Shown here: piece after piece, positions 1 to 12,296 of the stretch
How the letters are laid out: the number at the start of each line of letters is the position of its first letter
Numbering within the stretch: position 1 is the stretch's first letter
Assembly (NCBI GenBank): GCA_964017125.1
Contig: OZ024904.1
Coordinates: 4,273,258 to 4,337,257 of the forward strand
Source: Flabesymbios commensalis
Lineage: Eukaryota; Annelida; Polychaeta; Terebellida; Flabelligeridae
Direction of reading: 5' to 3'
Length of the DNA stretch: 64,000 bases
Translations under genes and position numbers: made by a program
The notes under the pieces: model-generated
The model's input: only the letters and a program-made list of their open reading frames with translations
What the model was told of the DNA's origin: nothing
Databases searched by the model: none

Positions 1-713
1 AAACTTTAATTTGCCACAATTTTCGACAGAATAGGAGCAGCTTCATGATTTTGGTGTCCACTGTAGGGTTTTCAGGTATGCCTGATCTAATGATGTGGTC
101 AGCAATAACTTTAGACATTGCATTTTGCGTGAAAAATCCAAGATGGCCGCCATTCGTGTCAGATTTCTCATGAAATGATGAGTTCCTTAAATTAAGATGA
201 AGTACTCGCCTTCTCGGCCGCTACTTTTTTATATACACGTGTGGAACTATGGATAGTGGAGATTTTATTGATCGATCCTCTATCTCAGGTATTGCATCTG
301 GTCATATTACCATGCAAGTGCTTTATCAGGGGATTATATCCGCACATGAATCAAAACCTAAGCAAAAGCACAGCAAGACTACCATAGGAACTACAGTGCC
401 AAGATTTGAAATATCATGTCAAACCACCAATGAAAACAAGCCTCCCACCATAGTCCTAGAAGAATGATCTTCACAGTCCGATCTTCATTGTGTATCTGCT
501 CTCACACAACGTTTTTATCGTATTACAATGTCACTTAAAAGACCTTTTGTGCCGAAAAGTGACGTAAAGCAATGATTTACTACTCCTACTATTTGCCAGA
601 TATCAGGCATATAAAGTTAATTATGGACGACAGCCGGCCATTTTGAATTTTATAAGTTTACATTTTTCAGGCCATATCGCCATAACTTCCTTCAACCACT
701 GACATGCTTGACC
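1..713. other. No gene recognised
   Basis: The stretch is AT-rich with only short open frames and no splice-bracketed exon that I could support. I see no recognisable repeat boundary before the fold-back element that begins near 715. Confidence 0.5.
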
Positions 714-714
714 A

Positions 715-974
715 GGGGCCAGTTTCTGTATCATACTTAAGTAAAAGTGTTAAATTTGTACTTAAGTATGTTACAGGAACTGGACCCTGCGGCCGATTTC
801 TATAACGTACTTAAGAAAAAAGTAAACTTTTTACTTTAGTATGTTACGTAAACCAGCCCACTTAATTTTGTACTTAAGTACGTTGCAGAAACCGGCCGCA
901 GGGGCCGGTTTCTGTAACGTACTTAAGTACAAATTTAACACTTTTTACTTAAGTATGATCCAGAAACTGGCCCC
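715..974. mobile_element. Fold-back MITE with nested inverted repeats
   Basis: The left arm begins GGGGCCAGTTTCTG and the right arm ends CAGAAACTGGCCCC, so the ends are complementary for about 75 bp. The middle contains further, less perfect copies of the same arm motif (GTACTTAAGTA and GCCGGTTTCTG type blocks), giving an inverted repeat within an inverted repeat. There is no coding sequence. It is most simply a non-autonomous fold-back DNA element. Confidence 0.7.
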
Positions 975-988
975 AGATAGCAGGCATA

Positions 989-1236
989 TTAACCCTTGTC
1001 CTGCTGAATTGCTTTAATTGTATTTTTCGTCATTTGAAGCTAGAATTGCTATGCAATTTCCAGCTTCAAATAACGAAAAATATTACTATTTATGAAAAAT
1101 AGACATGTCTAAAATTAAATTATTTGATCAACAAAGCATCTATTAAAAACTATTTTATCAAAATTAAGTGATATTTGTATTGATCTTTGACATCCTTAGC
1201 CCCGTATATATCCAGGCATAGCAGGACAGGGGTTAA
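989..1236. mobile_element. TTAA-flanked hairpin MITE, family A
   Basis: TTAA lies at both ends. The termini are inverted: TTAACCCTTGTCCTGCTG on the left and CAGGACAGGGGTTAA on the right. An internal hairpin of about 27-bp arms (TTCGTCATTTGAAGC type) lies at about 1025-1080. The TTAA target and CCC-type terminus suggest a piggyBac-like non-autonomous element (inference); Kolobok elements also use TTAA. Related copies lie at 13280-13516, 17600-17893, 42773-42958 and 45290-45420. Confidence 0.7.
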
Positions 1237-1370
1237 TTATGGCTGATAGTCAGCAAGTTCGAATTTGATCGAGTTGACATTATTCAAGGCATATTCCTAC
1301 CTTGAATTCCAAATTTTGTTTTGTACTAATGGTCTACCTTTCTGGCACGGTTCGCCAGATATCACGCATA

Positions 1371-1904
1371 TTAAAGGTGTGGTCAACTGTCAAAATTCGC
1401 GGGACAAGGGTCCCCCAGAAGGCAATAGTGCCCTTGGGTAGGCCAAGTCCCTATTGCATACTAATACTAAATATGCGTTTCATACCCAAAGCCTCATTAA
1501 GAGCAAGTTCTCAAATCACAGCAAGTTCATATATAGTTGAGTGACATCTATGAGTTTATAATTCAAAGCTCTTTGCCCTTACCCCTACTTGGTCGCTGGC
1601 TTACAAACAAACTGACTGTATTACTGCGGGGATGTTGAAACTGCTTGACCCAAGCTTGTATTGACATGCAGGAGGACTTTCTCTCAAACATTGTACATTT
1701 ATTCAATGTTGGTTCAATGCTGGGCCAGCGTCGCAGCCGTTGGCCTAGCATCAAAAAAGCATTGGATCAATGTCTGGTTTGAGTAGTATCTTGTAATCAG
1801 TTCAGTGGCTATATTAATGCCGTCAATCTGTATTCAATAGGCTACTGTTGGCCTACACTTGACTGTCCCAGGCATGCGCGTTTTGCAGTTGAATCATTCT
1901 TTAA
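1371..1904. repeat. Dispersed TTAA-ended repeat, copy 1
   Basis: This 534-bp sequence recurs in inverted orientation at 22393-23033. Both copies start and end at TTAA with weakly inverted termini (TTAAAG...TCAACTG on each side). Copy 1 has one fold-back of the CCAACGT type at about 1690-1760. It lacks the 108-bp insertion found in copy 2, so it provides the empty site near 1668. Confidence 0.75.
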
Positions 1905-2376
1905 AGTTAATTGTGGCTGATGGTCAGCCATTCAAGTGGGTCAAAGTACATAAACCAGAAAAAGGCACATCTACACCACCCAAAGGGTAGGGTGTGTGCA
2001 ATGTGAAAGAAATCCTCCCATGGATTTTCAAGATATGTACCCGAAACGAAAGGATTGGATCACCATAATCCCCCGCCTCAACGTTGTCTGGCGTCGGGTA
2101 AAAATAGATCAGTCGTGGAAGCAGAGAGAACCAAAGTAGGATTGTATTTTGTGAATAAATACATCCAGTTTAGTGTTGGCATTTTGTAACATTTTCTCTT
2201 GCATTGGAGGCCATTTCCAATCTACGCTGCAATCTTTTTAACCTGAGACAATGAAAATTGATTCACATCGCCGCACATAGTGACAATATCGCGAAAAACA
2301 AGAAGCCAAGCGTTTTGAATTTGCCCTACTCTTTATAGAATAATGGATACCACGGTGAGCACTGCGCTGCAGGCCT

Positions 2377-2760
2377 TCAGGGACACGCCCAGGTCTAAAA
2401 TCATCAAGAAATCGGTGATTTTATTTTGTCTTCTTATTATGACCATATGATGTAAACATGTCCCTAGTCTAGAACTGCAAAAGTTTTTTAATTTTTCTGC
2501 TGCGCATTCACCAGTTAGGCTAGATATAGAGACGAAATTCCTGATTTCTAATTATTGACTAATTATGACCATGTCAAAAATAAGAAATACGTGAATTTAG
2601 TCTCTATATCTAGCCTAACTGGTGAATGCGCAGCAGAAAAATTTAAAAACTTTTGCAGTTCTAGTCTATGGACATGTTTACATCATATGGTCATATTATT
2701 AGGCTAAAATAAAATCACCGATTTTTGATGATTTCAGACCTGGGCATGTCCCTTTAACGT
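2377..2760. mobile_element. Long palindromic MITE
   Basis: Two arms of about 165 bp are near-perfect reverse complements (about 2381-2545 and 2590-2757). They are separated by a short AT-rich spacer and end in AGGGACA...CCC against GGG...TGTCCCT. There is no coding content. A partial second copy lies at 38640-38912, with the far arm lost. The intervals 1905-2376 and 2761-3084 beside it show no gene. Confidence 0.75.
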
Positions 2761-3084
2761 TTGCAGAGACAACAAACATTAGGCACAGACTGGATTCGAG
2801 CCAAAGCGAGTGAGCCATTGTGATCGGCCACAACCTTTTTGGAATCCCAGTACAATACAGGGTAACACAGTAGCCATACCCATTGGTGAATCATAAAACA
2901 TCATATATTATGCGTTCTTCAACGAGTAAGCTTATTTATTTGAAAAAAAATTATGCTGTGCCTTAATAATTAACTAGAAAAAAATGTGTCTGTTGAATAA
3001 CCGCTTGAGAATAGAAAATCTAGACCTCTACAGTATTCATCAGGACTCCATCAAACTCACAAATGCCAACCTGTATAAAAGCCT

Positions 3085-3532
3085 ATGGCGAGTTGAAGGG
3101 TCGGATTAACCAATATGTCGTGGTAAACCTACACCGGGAGTTCCGTTATGGGTCACAACGGCCGACGAAGGACTCCTTCCAATCTTGCCATCAAAACTCA
3201 AATATCTTCCTCCTCCGTCTGATCGACGGTATTAAACAAACCAGGAAACTGTCTTCTCTCTTGTCATGTTTATTTGATTAACATGCGATAACAGCAAAGC
3301 ACAACCATCCGCGCACGGCACATCTCTATGGACTTAGCGAGAGCGAGCTGCGGCACGTCCGCAGTCGCTGAGTATCACGCTTCAAGTGAGGGAAAAATAC
3401 CAAGGGCCGCACCACGCTGCTCTGGGTGCGCACGTCACCACGGTATGACAACGAGGCGGTCATCCCTGTCAGCCTGCGTCCAGGAATCTGGGGATAACTG
3501 CCACATTGACTAAGCGATGTCAGGATCCTACA
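3085..3532 (-). repeat. 3' LTR of the Gypsy element
   Basis: The 448-bp sequence matches 10902-11349 with four differences. In element orientation it starts TGTAGGATCC and ends CTCGCCAT. A G-rich tract abuts its start at about 3533-3545, where a polypurine tract is expected. About 600 bp between the LTR and the integrase region carry no recognised domain. Confidence 0.9.
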
Positions 3533-4479
3533 TTACCCCCGGCTGAGTGACAACGTAGGACCAAACTGACGTGTAGGAGACTGCTTCGTGCAAGTAGCGG
3601 GGTTGTCAATTATGTAACCTCTTATACTAAGCATAGTGTTCTTTAAAAAAAAAAATATAGCGGGTGTGGTTACATTGTGGGCGGTTTAAAGCGCAGCATT
3701 ATACGTGAATTGTCCGATCCTCTTAACACCAACTGTCCTTTATATATTATTCATGTGCTGCAAGCTGCGATCAACCCATTCATTTAATTAACAGAATTGC
3801 TAGTAATGCTTTAGCAATGAACTTGCTAAAAGAAAATGTCTTCACATTTACATATCTGTACACAATTCTGCCAGGCCTGGCATATTCATTTACAATTTAA
3901 CAACATTGTGATTACGAGGTATGCGGTTGGGCCCGCCATAGACGTCATTGGGCGCGACTATGGCGTGAACCATCTGCACAAATCGAGCAGGAGTCTGGAT
4001 TGTGGGTCCGACTCTAGTTTTTCGCACTGTTTGGTCGGTCGAAATTTTTTCGCGATTAGCGATATTCGCATGTTTGCTTTTTGTCGAGTCGATTGCGGCG
4101 TCAGCAGCACCCGGGGTTTTACCCCGTAGATGTTAAAGGTATGTGGGAATACGTTCGTAAACCACCGCCGTTCCCGTTAGCGCGGGACGCGGCAGGGGCT
4201 CGCGAATGCGGCGCTACGTAAGTATTGTCTCTATTGGACAAGTTTACCCTAACATCTATTTGCTCTGGGACTGTGGCCGATTTTTCATTGCTTCCGACTG
4301 CTGTCGACTTGTTTGTGTTGACTCTCGTCCCGTTGGACGTCGGAGTGTCCGCACTACCAGGTCTAGGTGGACCCTGTGGATTCCTACTAGATGTCCTGGT
4401 AGCCGTCGACTTCCGTGATTTGCTTGGCGTTTTACGCTGTGTTGTCGTACCTGTTGTAGGCTCGCACTCCATGTGAGCG

Positions 4480-5500
4480 GGTTTAACGCGATCTAAGGAG
4501 ACCGTCTCAACCTTGCCTTTAACTAGGATTTTCATTACTCTGCCGCTCCTCGCGACGACCTTGTATGGTCCGTCGTAAGGGGCGCTCAGAGGCGGTGCAA
4601 TTGCGATTCGGCGCAAGAATACATGAGTACATGTAGCGATTTCCTTGAATTGGAAAATGTTGTGTTGTTGTGTGTCACGTGGCGGACATAGACGGAGACG
4701 CGACATGGCTACGCGTAGCTTGTCTGAATAATTCTCCAAATCAGTGTTAGCGTCGACGTTGTACTGTTTAGTAAACTCTCCTGGGAGTCTAAGGGTTGTC
4801 CCGTAAATCATCTCAGCAGCTGACCTGCCCAGTCTCTCTTTCACGGCTGAACGAACTCCTAACAGTACGGCCGGTAACGTGATAGTCCACGGATTCGGTG
4901 ACTCGTGCGCCATAATGGCGGCTTTCAATTGACGGTGGAAACGCTCGACCATGCCATTCGACTGAGGGTGATAACTCGTGGTACGATTCCGAATAATCCC
5001 GAATTGGTTACATAAACTATCCCACAATTTGGACTCGAATTGAGCGCCCCTATCAGTGGTGATAGTGGCCGGGGTACCATAACGTGCTATCCACCCGCTG
5101 AAGAAGGCATCGGCGACCGTTTCGGCTCTAATATCTACCATAGGTATAGCTTCGGGCCAACGTGTAAAACGGTCGGCACAAGTCAGTAGATATCTAAAAC
5201 CATCGGCATAAGGTAAAGGTCCGACTATGTCCACGTGGACATGATCGAATGGCTCGGTAGGTTCAGTGAACTTTCCGAAAACAGGAGTGTTATGACGTGA
5301 AACTTTAGCGGTCTGGCAACCCTTACAGGTACGACACCATCTAGCAATATCTATATTCATGCCGTGCCATACAAATCGGGTATTAATCAAAGGTCTGGTG
5401 GCTCTATGCGATGGATGGCCTAAACCGTGTAAGTTTGAAAAAACTTTTCGGCGAAATTTCGCGGTAAGGTACGGCTGGTTGTGTCCCGTGGACACATCAC
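4480..5500 (-). pseudogene. Gypsy integrase region (fossil part)
   Basis: The encoded protein shows the HHCC zinc-binding region, then a catalytic core with VDIVGPL, TDRGAQFES and the HPQSNGMVERFHR block that carries the catalytic glutamate. A basic, low-complexity tail extends beyond the core. This is the standard Ty3/Gypsy order after RNase H. It is one part of a broken element. Confidence 0.9.
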
Positions 5501-5619
5501 ACCAGATCAATTGATTATCAAACGATTTCAATAGCTTGAAATTCATAGTTGACGTAGTCGAATGTCTCAAACGTGTGAATTCCGCGTCATTAGCTTGATC
5601 GAGACCTAACGCTTTATAG

Positions 5620-6260
5620 TCTATCACTGGGCCATCGTGTATTGCTGAATCTGATGGTCGTGACAGCGCATCAGCGACGAAATTTGTCTCTCCTTTTACA
5701 TATCTAATATCGGTGGTGAATTCAGCAATGAACGCTAATTGACGTATTTGTCGTAGGGATGCGCGCTCAGTGACGGATGACATTACGAATGTTAACGGTT
5801 TGTGATCAGTATTAACGAAAAAATTTCGTCCTTCTAAATTGTGTCTGAAATGTTTAATTGTAGCGTATACTGCCAAAAGTTCACGATCGAACGCGCTATA
5901 GCGTGTCTCTGCTGGGTTCAGCTTCTTGCTGAAAAACGAAAGCGGCTGCCACATACCGTTTAAAAATTGCTGCAAAACGCCACCGACGGCGACATCACTA
6001 GCGTCACACGTGATGTTAAGCTGAGCCGTCGAATCTGGGTGCACCAGAAGCGTAGCGTTTGCCAGTATCTGTTTCGACTCGGAAAATGCTGACTCTGCTT
6101 CTTTATTCCACTTCAAATCGAAATTTGATTTCGGTGACAATCTGGTATGGCCTTCGTTGGCAGAAGTCAGTAGATTATTGAGTGGCGTCAGCTTGTCGGC
6201 GCAATGCGGTATGAAACGGTGGTAATAATTTACCATTCCCAGATACCTACGCAATGCTCG
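5620..6260 (-). pseudogene. Gypsy RNase H region (fossil part)
   Basis: The protein shows the connection region ending in a Gypsy-type RNase H, with motifs ITCDASDVAVGGVL, SAFDRELLAVY and NTDHKPL followed by VADALSRP. The order places it between reverse transcriptase and integrase, as in Ty3/Gypsy. Confidence 0.88.
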
Positions 6261-6950
6261 TTGCTTTTCGGGTTTAATGAAATTAACGATCGCGTCAACG
6301 GCGCTAGGTAACGGCGAAATTCCTTCGGCGCAAACGTGATGACCTGAGAAACTTAATTCAGATGTTCCGAACTGACACTTTTCAGGACCAATGATGATTC
6401 CGTACTCCGATAGTCGAGCAAAAACAAATTCGTAGATGTTTCTTATGCGTTTTATGATCTGGGCTGGTTACCAGTAGGTCATCCAAATAAACAAAAACGA
6501 AATCAAGTCCGCGTGTCACGTGGTCTATAAATCGCTGAAACGTTTGACCGGAATTTCTCAGACCAAATGGGGTTCTAGCGAAATTAAACAAGCCAAAAGG
6601 TGTGGTAACAGCAGTCTTATGTACGTCGGACGGTTCCACCGGAATTTGGTAATAAGCCCTGACTAAGTCTATCTTCGAGAAAATTTTCGATCCGGCTAAC
6701 CGCTGCGTAAAATCTTGAATATGCGGGATCGGATAACGGTCCGGTACGGTCTGTGCATTCAAACTACGGTAGTCTCCGCATGGTCTCCAATCGCCGTTTT
6801 TCTTTGGCACCATGTGAAGCGCTGAGGACCACTCACTGTCGCTGGGTTCAATGACCCCTAATTTAATCATATCGTCAAATTCGCGTTTGTACCAACTTAT
6901 CGGGAGCCAAACGTCGTGGTCGAGCAAAAACCTGGTGACCTTTAGTCACA
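6260..6950 (-). pseudogene. Gypsy reverse transcriptase region (fossil part)
   Basis: The recognisable blocks are a thumb-proximal [19 protein letters not shown], then [31 protein letters not shown] and the catalytic VYLDDLLV. These are standard Ty3/Gypsy RT motifs in the expected order. Confidence 0.92.
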
Positions 6951-7129
6951 ATCTTGTGAGTTCTGCCGTGTTTGACGGGCTCACCCTTTGTCGTAGGGCG
7001 TGTCAGTTCCGGGAACTGGCCGAGGAGTTTAGTATATTCATTTTGAACTGTATCGACTCTGTTCAATGACAGAGGTTTAATCGAAGATAATGAAGCGGCA
7101 ATGGCTAAGCCTGTACGCATGCCTCGAAG

Positions 7130-7480
7130 ACATCTGCTTCTCAAGTCTACGAGCAAATTGTAGTGGATTAAAAAATCAGCCCTGATTATGGGTTGCTGTA
7201 CATCTGCCACTATGAACTTCCACGGATATTCGCGCTTTAAACCGACATCGACGACGCATTTACAATTGCCGTAAGTTTTTATAGTGCTATTATTAGCTGC
7301 CACCAGGGGGAGACTGTCAGCGCCCGAAATCCCGTTAGCGCAAGATTTCGGCAGAACACTGACAGCTGCGCCCGTGTCGATCAAATATCTGCATTTGTGT
7401 CCTTTATCTGCGACATATAATAACTTAGAGTGAGATAACTGTGGAGAACTAGCGTCCGCAGAGTCATGTCGCGTCTCAGT
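7130..7480 (-). pseudogene. Gypsy protease region (fossil part)
   Basis: The motif LIDTGAAVSVLP is the aspartic protease active site of LTR elements, here preceded by a YVADKGHKCRY strand. The form DTGA.VSVLP is typical of CsRn1-like pol proteins. Confidence 0.85.
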
Positions 7481-7539
7481 TAAACCGCCAGATGCAAGAG
7501 TCGCAATCTTGCTCTGGCTTAGCAGTTTAAAGAAAATGC

Positions 7540-8705
7540 GCAGGGGCTTCTGCACGTGCGTGCCTTGTCACCGAAAGTCTGGTGAAAATAGCAGACAGGT
7601 GCATCAGCCGGATTCAAAGTCTTAGCGGCGTCATTTCTCTGTGTGTTCGGCAGCGGAACGAAAGGTCGAGCGGTTGTTTGCGAATTTGTCGGCGGAGCGA
7701 AAGGTCGAGCATTATGTTTAACGTCTCTATATTGGCTATGTTGGTTACTAATGAAACCTGAGGCCTGTACATTAGGGGCCAATGCAGGCGCGTGAGCGTA
7801 GTTATTGGCTCGTCCACGTCCTTTATTCCGTTTCCTCTCAGATGTTGTTACTGTCTCTAATTTCTTGATGCGTTTGGATAGATCTTCTAACAAACCAACT
7901 AATTTGCTGGTCTCGTCGACTTTGATTTCTGCGACCCCCGGCTTACTCTCTTCAACGTCTTGTTCTGCAGCTAGTGCCCTGTCAGCCAAAACGGCCAAGG
8001 GTGGGGCCGAGGGAGGCACTGTCGGGTTGAGTCGCCAAATGGGCTCTGATGGAAGTGGGCATCTGTCTTATGAACGCTTGTCGAATTACCGCCTTTCCAA
8101 CAACAGCTTTGGTGCCGAAACCTGCAGTCTTCTGCAGACGCCTCAGGAACTGCGAGGGAATGTCGCTTCCAATCTTCTCGCCAGAGATAACTTTATTAAC
8201 CCTTTCAGGTGTTGTCAATCCTCGCCTCTCAATTAGTATGGCTTTCAGGCTGTCATATTTGTTTGACCTGAAAGGCTGCAGCAGCACGTCTCTCACGTCT
8301 GATGCTATCTCGCCAGAAAGTGCAGCGCAGGTTAGGCTATACCTCTCGTCGTCATCATCGATCTGGTGGAGGGCGAATTGCATCTCGATTTGATTAAACC
8401 AGAGCTCCACATCAGAGGCGTAGAAAGTTGCGATTCTAAACTTGGGCAAGTTCGTAGCTCGTTTCTGCGGCTGTCTACCAAGCGGTGAAGAACTCCTTGA
8501 TGAGTCACTCCTCGAGTGGGAATTCAAACGTCTATCCCGAGCAATCCGAGCAAAATCGGCTTTGAGGCATTGATATTACTCGTCAGCTGCTCGGAATTGA
8601 ACCTCATTGTCTTTACTGTCGGGATGATAGCTATCTTTTGGTCTAGCACCCGCACCTTCTAGAGGCGATGACATGAATCCTTCGCTGTCGTACTGCTTTG
8701 ACATG
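7540..8705 (-). pseudogene. Gypsy gag region (fossil part)
   Basis: The region encodes a Gag with LPKFRIATFYASDVELWFNQ, the core typical of this lineage, and a C-terminal knuckle CYFHQTFGDKARTC followed by RSPC. The C, H, C, C spacing is the variant known from CsRn1 relatives rather than the usual CCHC. Confidence 0.82.
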
Positions 8706-10901
8706 ATGAAGTAGTGTTTGTGAAATTATTTAATTAATGAAGCACCTGGGATAGCTGGCCTATTGGCTCTGTGCCTACCCCAAATGTGTTTAAAATGGCA
8801 ACTATTTTTGACGCGCCGTGCGCGGACAGGTTGTGCAATGCCGTAAAAATCAGATGAAAAATGTCTGTAATATGTTGAAGCTTAGAAGTGTAGACTGTAG
8901 CAAATGTTCATGCTATGTCGCATGGTGCGAGAAACGGGGGTTGCAGATTAGTTGCAGAAATATGCGTCGTTGAAGTTTCACCTAAGTGCTGTTCACAAAT
9001 TCACAAAAGATATGTATTGATTAAAGTGAAAACTGGAGGTCTATATGAGACATAAAACGTTTTCACTGAGTCACACACATGCAAAATGGTACCGTGAAAA
9101 CCGTAGGTCGCAGTGGTACATAAAAACAATATGCCAGATATAACTGTGATAAGCTATGCTAAGCTATCATAATAGTTTTTGTAAATCGACCTGGGTGAAA
9201 AAAAAAAATTCACACAAGTCGAAAAACACATTCAAATATTTGCAATGTTTTGCAATAGCGCAACTGTCAAATCGAATATTTCTGCATTTATAAAAAAATT
9301 AAACTTCAGAGATAACCATCGTGAGAAAATTTCTTTCTCAAACTGATAGACTAAATGTGACTGCGAAGAAAAACAGTGACATTTGTGATTTAGGAATAGT
9401 ATCTAAAACGTGACTGACAGTAGTCTATGCTGATAAATGATAAAGTGTATCATTTCGCTGAAAAATGATATCTGTGATGAACATTCCACGTTTTTTTTTT
9501 TTTATAATGGTACATTCATCACCGAATCACTTCATAAACGTCCGAATCAATCGCTCGCATCGATTCATTGGTTGACGTATAAACCGACTGTGTTCGATGG
9601 CGGTTGGTTTATGTCGCTTGTGGTGGGTGTGTGTGTGTATTATCGGCGCTCACAGCCTGTGCGGCAGGCAGCATGTGGCTTATAGTCTGTGACGGTAAGC
9701 TTTGAGCGATGCGTACATAGTATACAGTCAGCATCCCTGTCTCGCCTCACATTAGCATATTCATCAGCTACTGCGTGCCCAAATAAGGTGCTGGATAGCC
9801 TAGCACGATTACAAACACCAAAAGCGTTTCAAAGTGAATAAAAAAATCTAACACAATTAGTGACAGAATTTCGTTTTCGAAACGACTTATTTACACATTT
9901 TCTCCCTCAATCGTGTTGAAAAAGAAAATTTACAAACAATTAAAAAAATTTTTTATTACAATCTGTCCATGTAAAATTTGGAACACGTGACTAATAATCT
10001 CCACCAAATCAAAATGGCGGCTTACTTTATGCTAATGTGTTGCGGCGACACAGGTTCACTGTCCCGATGCATGACGGTTAGGGGGGAACACGTGGGTGCC
10101 CACGGCGAGCTTTGAGCTAAGTTAGGGAAGCCAGCGACCAAGATGGCGCTCACCTACCAAATACAAATACAATATTCAGCATTCTCTGAAATAACATATG
10201 ATAATAGTACAAAATATTGACCTACGGTCCTGGGAATATTTTAAAGCAGACCAAATAAGACCGTTTATTGACATTCATTTAGGGAAACAATTTATTTTGG
10301 CCCTAAACCTATTAAAGGTTACCCAAGTAGTAAAAATTCCTGTCGATTTGTAGAAAAATCGTGAAAAAATTTGACGAGATTTCGTCTGTGGACTTTAAGA
10401 TCGAGTTACCCAATTATGGTAATCAACGATAAAAATAAGTTACAGAAAATACCCACTTCCTACTCGCCTACAGTGGCATTAGTAGGATGAAGGCATTAAA
10501 CAAACTCTTACGATAAAAAAAATGATAGACTATGTCTATAAGAATAATTTTCTAGATTCTTCTAGAGAATCGGTAAGGCCGCCATCTTGAAAAGGCGCTA
10601 AACACGTGGGATTTCGACCAAAAATTTAGAAATTTACGCCGTTTTCGACGCAAAGAAACGTGCTTCTCGTCTGGTAACTCTTTCTAACTAATTTAAACTG
10701 GCATATATATATTTTGACCTACAGCTTTCACGTACCTTGTGAAAAAAATGCTTTTGATTTTTTTCAAAAAATCCCCTAAAATTATGAAACTATTCTTGAA
10801 AACAGCAGTTTTCGACCGGCGTCTAGGTGAAAACACTGTTGCGTGAACGATCAGTCGTCAGGGTCACCAATATGGCGAGATGGAACGTCGTGGTTACCAA
10901 T
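8706..10901 (-). other. Gypsy leader and tRNA-Trp-like primer site
   Basis: This is a long untranslated-looking stretch between the 5' LTR and gag. Directly inside the LTR, in element orientation, is TTGGTAACCACGACG, and about 31 bp further TTGGTGACCCTGACG. Both resemble the complement of a tRNA-Trp 3' end (TGGTGACCCCGACG). The duplicated block includes the LTR-end motif CTCGCCAT. I see no coding domain in the rest of the leader. Confidence 0.6.
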
Positions 10902-11349
10902 ATGGCGAGTTGAAGGGTCGGATTAACCAATATGTCGTGGTAAACCTACACCGGGAGTTCCGCTATGGGTCACAACGGCCGACGAAGGACTCCTCCCAAT
11001 CTTGCCATCAAAACTCAAATATCTTCCTCCTCCGTCTGATCGACGGTATTAAACAAACCAGGAAACTGTCTTCTCTCTTGTCATGTTTATTTGATTAACA
11101 TGCGATAACAGCAAAGCACAACCATCCGCGCACGGCACGTCTCTATGGACTTAGCGAGAGCGAGCTGCGGCACGTCCGCAGTCGCTGAGTATCACGCTTC
11201 AAGTGAGGGAAAAATACCAAGGGCCGCACCACGCTGCTCTGGGTGCGCACGTCACCACGGTATGACAACGAGGCGGTCATCCCCGTCAGCCTGCGTCCAG
11301 GAATCTGGGGATAACTGCCACATTGACTAAGCGATGTCAGGATCCTACA
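10902..11349 (-). repeat. 5' LTR of the Gypsy element
   Basis: This is the 448-bp partner of the LTR at 3085-3532. It is followed by AGCCT, the second copy of the target duplication. Promoter elements were not resolved beyond its position upstream of the leader. Confidence 0.9.
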
Positions 11350-11384
11350 AGCCTTCGTAATACATGTACCCGCGGAATAATCTC

Positions 11385-11470
11385 CAATTACGGGACTTCA
11401 GTTTCCACTCACTTGAAGTGGTGTCTCGCTACTGCGACCCACAACTTCAAGTGGGTGAAAACTACTAGTA
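11385..11470. repeat. Hairpin of TTAA family C
   Basis: The arms CCACTCACTTGAAG and ACAACTTCAAGTGGGTG form a fold-back. The same stem recurs at 18660-18725, 20755-20815, 24690-24735, 37230-37300, 40797-40845 and 55886-55940. Confidence 0.6.
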
Positions 11471-11594
11471 TTCGCTAAATTTGCAAACAAACATCTCAGC
11501 AAATCTTGATGTTTAAATGCTAATTTAATTCCCAATATTAGTGATTTAAATGTCCAATAAAAGGCAATAAAAACGACTAGTCGCGATTAGTGCC

Positions 11595-11818
11595 TTAACC
11601 CTTACAGCGCGGGGATCGACTTTCGTCGTCAGAATCTGACGTACGTCTAAAGTCGCACTGTAAGAGTAAAAATCTTTCTAATGGCCGTAGACCCATAACA
11701 TAGGTATTCAAATGAATCAGGAAAAGCTAACGAAGACATTTATGATGATTTCTAATTGAAAAAAAAATATTTTGATGCGATGTTTTTTAAAAAATTAATT
11801 CAGCGCTTTAAGGGTTAA
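11595..11818. mobile_element. TTAA-flanked hairpin MITE, family B
   Basis: The copy runs from TTAACCCTTACAGCGC to GCGCTTTAAGGGTTAA. An internal hairpin of GTCAGAATCTGACG type sits near the left end, and a conserved block GGCCGTAGACCCATAACATA follows. Family relatives lie at 24314-24538, 42957-43190, 44666-44896, 57743-58178, 60108-60435 and 63414-63965, and fragments at 20640-20720 and 35370-35515. Confidence 0.75.
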
Positions 11819-11867
11819 GGGTTAATTATCAGTCACTGCAAATTGTCGGTTTGATGTAAGAAATTGA

Positions 11868-12296
11868 CTATAGTAAAAGTCACTTTAAATTTGTCACTTT
11901 TGCGTTGCATGCTTTTCGCTAATTACTCACGCAATTTGTATCCGATTGTCGTGAAATTTGGCAAGCATTATTTTCTAGTCTAACGGCAACTTCCCTGAAA
12001 ATTTCAAGAAAAAATATAATGTAGTTTAAAAGTAAGATCATTTGACATGTAGTAATTCTGAATTATGACCCTCCTCTATAAACCCATTAATTTCAATCAG
12101 CTTTAATCTCGAAATTCTACTACATGTCAAATGGTCTATTTTTTTAAATGCTGATTCAAATTTCACGAAATTTCCTGGGTAGGCGCCGGAATAGTTGCAA
12201 AGAGTGCTTGCAAAATTTCATGTAAATTGATCAAGAATTGAGTGAGAAATCGGCGAAAAACACCCAACGCTGGTGCAAGTTGACTGCAACTATAAA
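11868..12296. mobile_element. Long-TIR MITE, family F
   Basis: This is a ~430-bp element with inverted arms that meet near a CTATAAACCCATTAA centre and share the block ACATGTCAAATGGTCTA. No coding content is visible. Relatives lie at 27149-27560, 37343-37756, 41136-41545, 46734-47130, 61378-61817 and 61815-62239, and a diverged one at 31180-31490. Confidence 0.65.

Larger units (their letters stand above)
3085..11349 (-). mobile_element. Ty3/Gypsy LTR retrotransposon, CsRn1-like
   Basis: This is an 8.3-kb element on the minus strand, bounded by two 448-bp LTRs and a 5-bp target duplication AGCCT (3080-3084 and 11350-11354). The part order is 5' LTR, tRNA-Trp-like primer site, a leader of about 2.2 kb, gag, protease, reverse transcriptase, RNase H, integrase, 3' LTR. 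The CHCC-type Gag knuckle and a primer site resembling the tRNA-Trp 3' end point to the CsRn1 clade of Ty3/Gypsy (established features of that clade; the assignment is inference). The LTRs differ at four of 448 positions, so the insertion is young. The coding region is broken, with about three to four interruptions, so this copy looks nearly whole in layout but not intact. Confidence 0.93.

Noticed and set aside
4206-4476. Plus-strand frames across the Gypsy integrase tail
   Set aside because: They are antisense to the clear integrase reading and have no domain.
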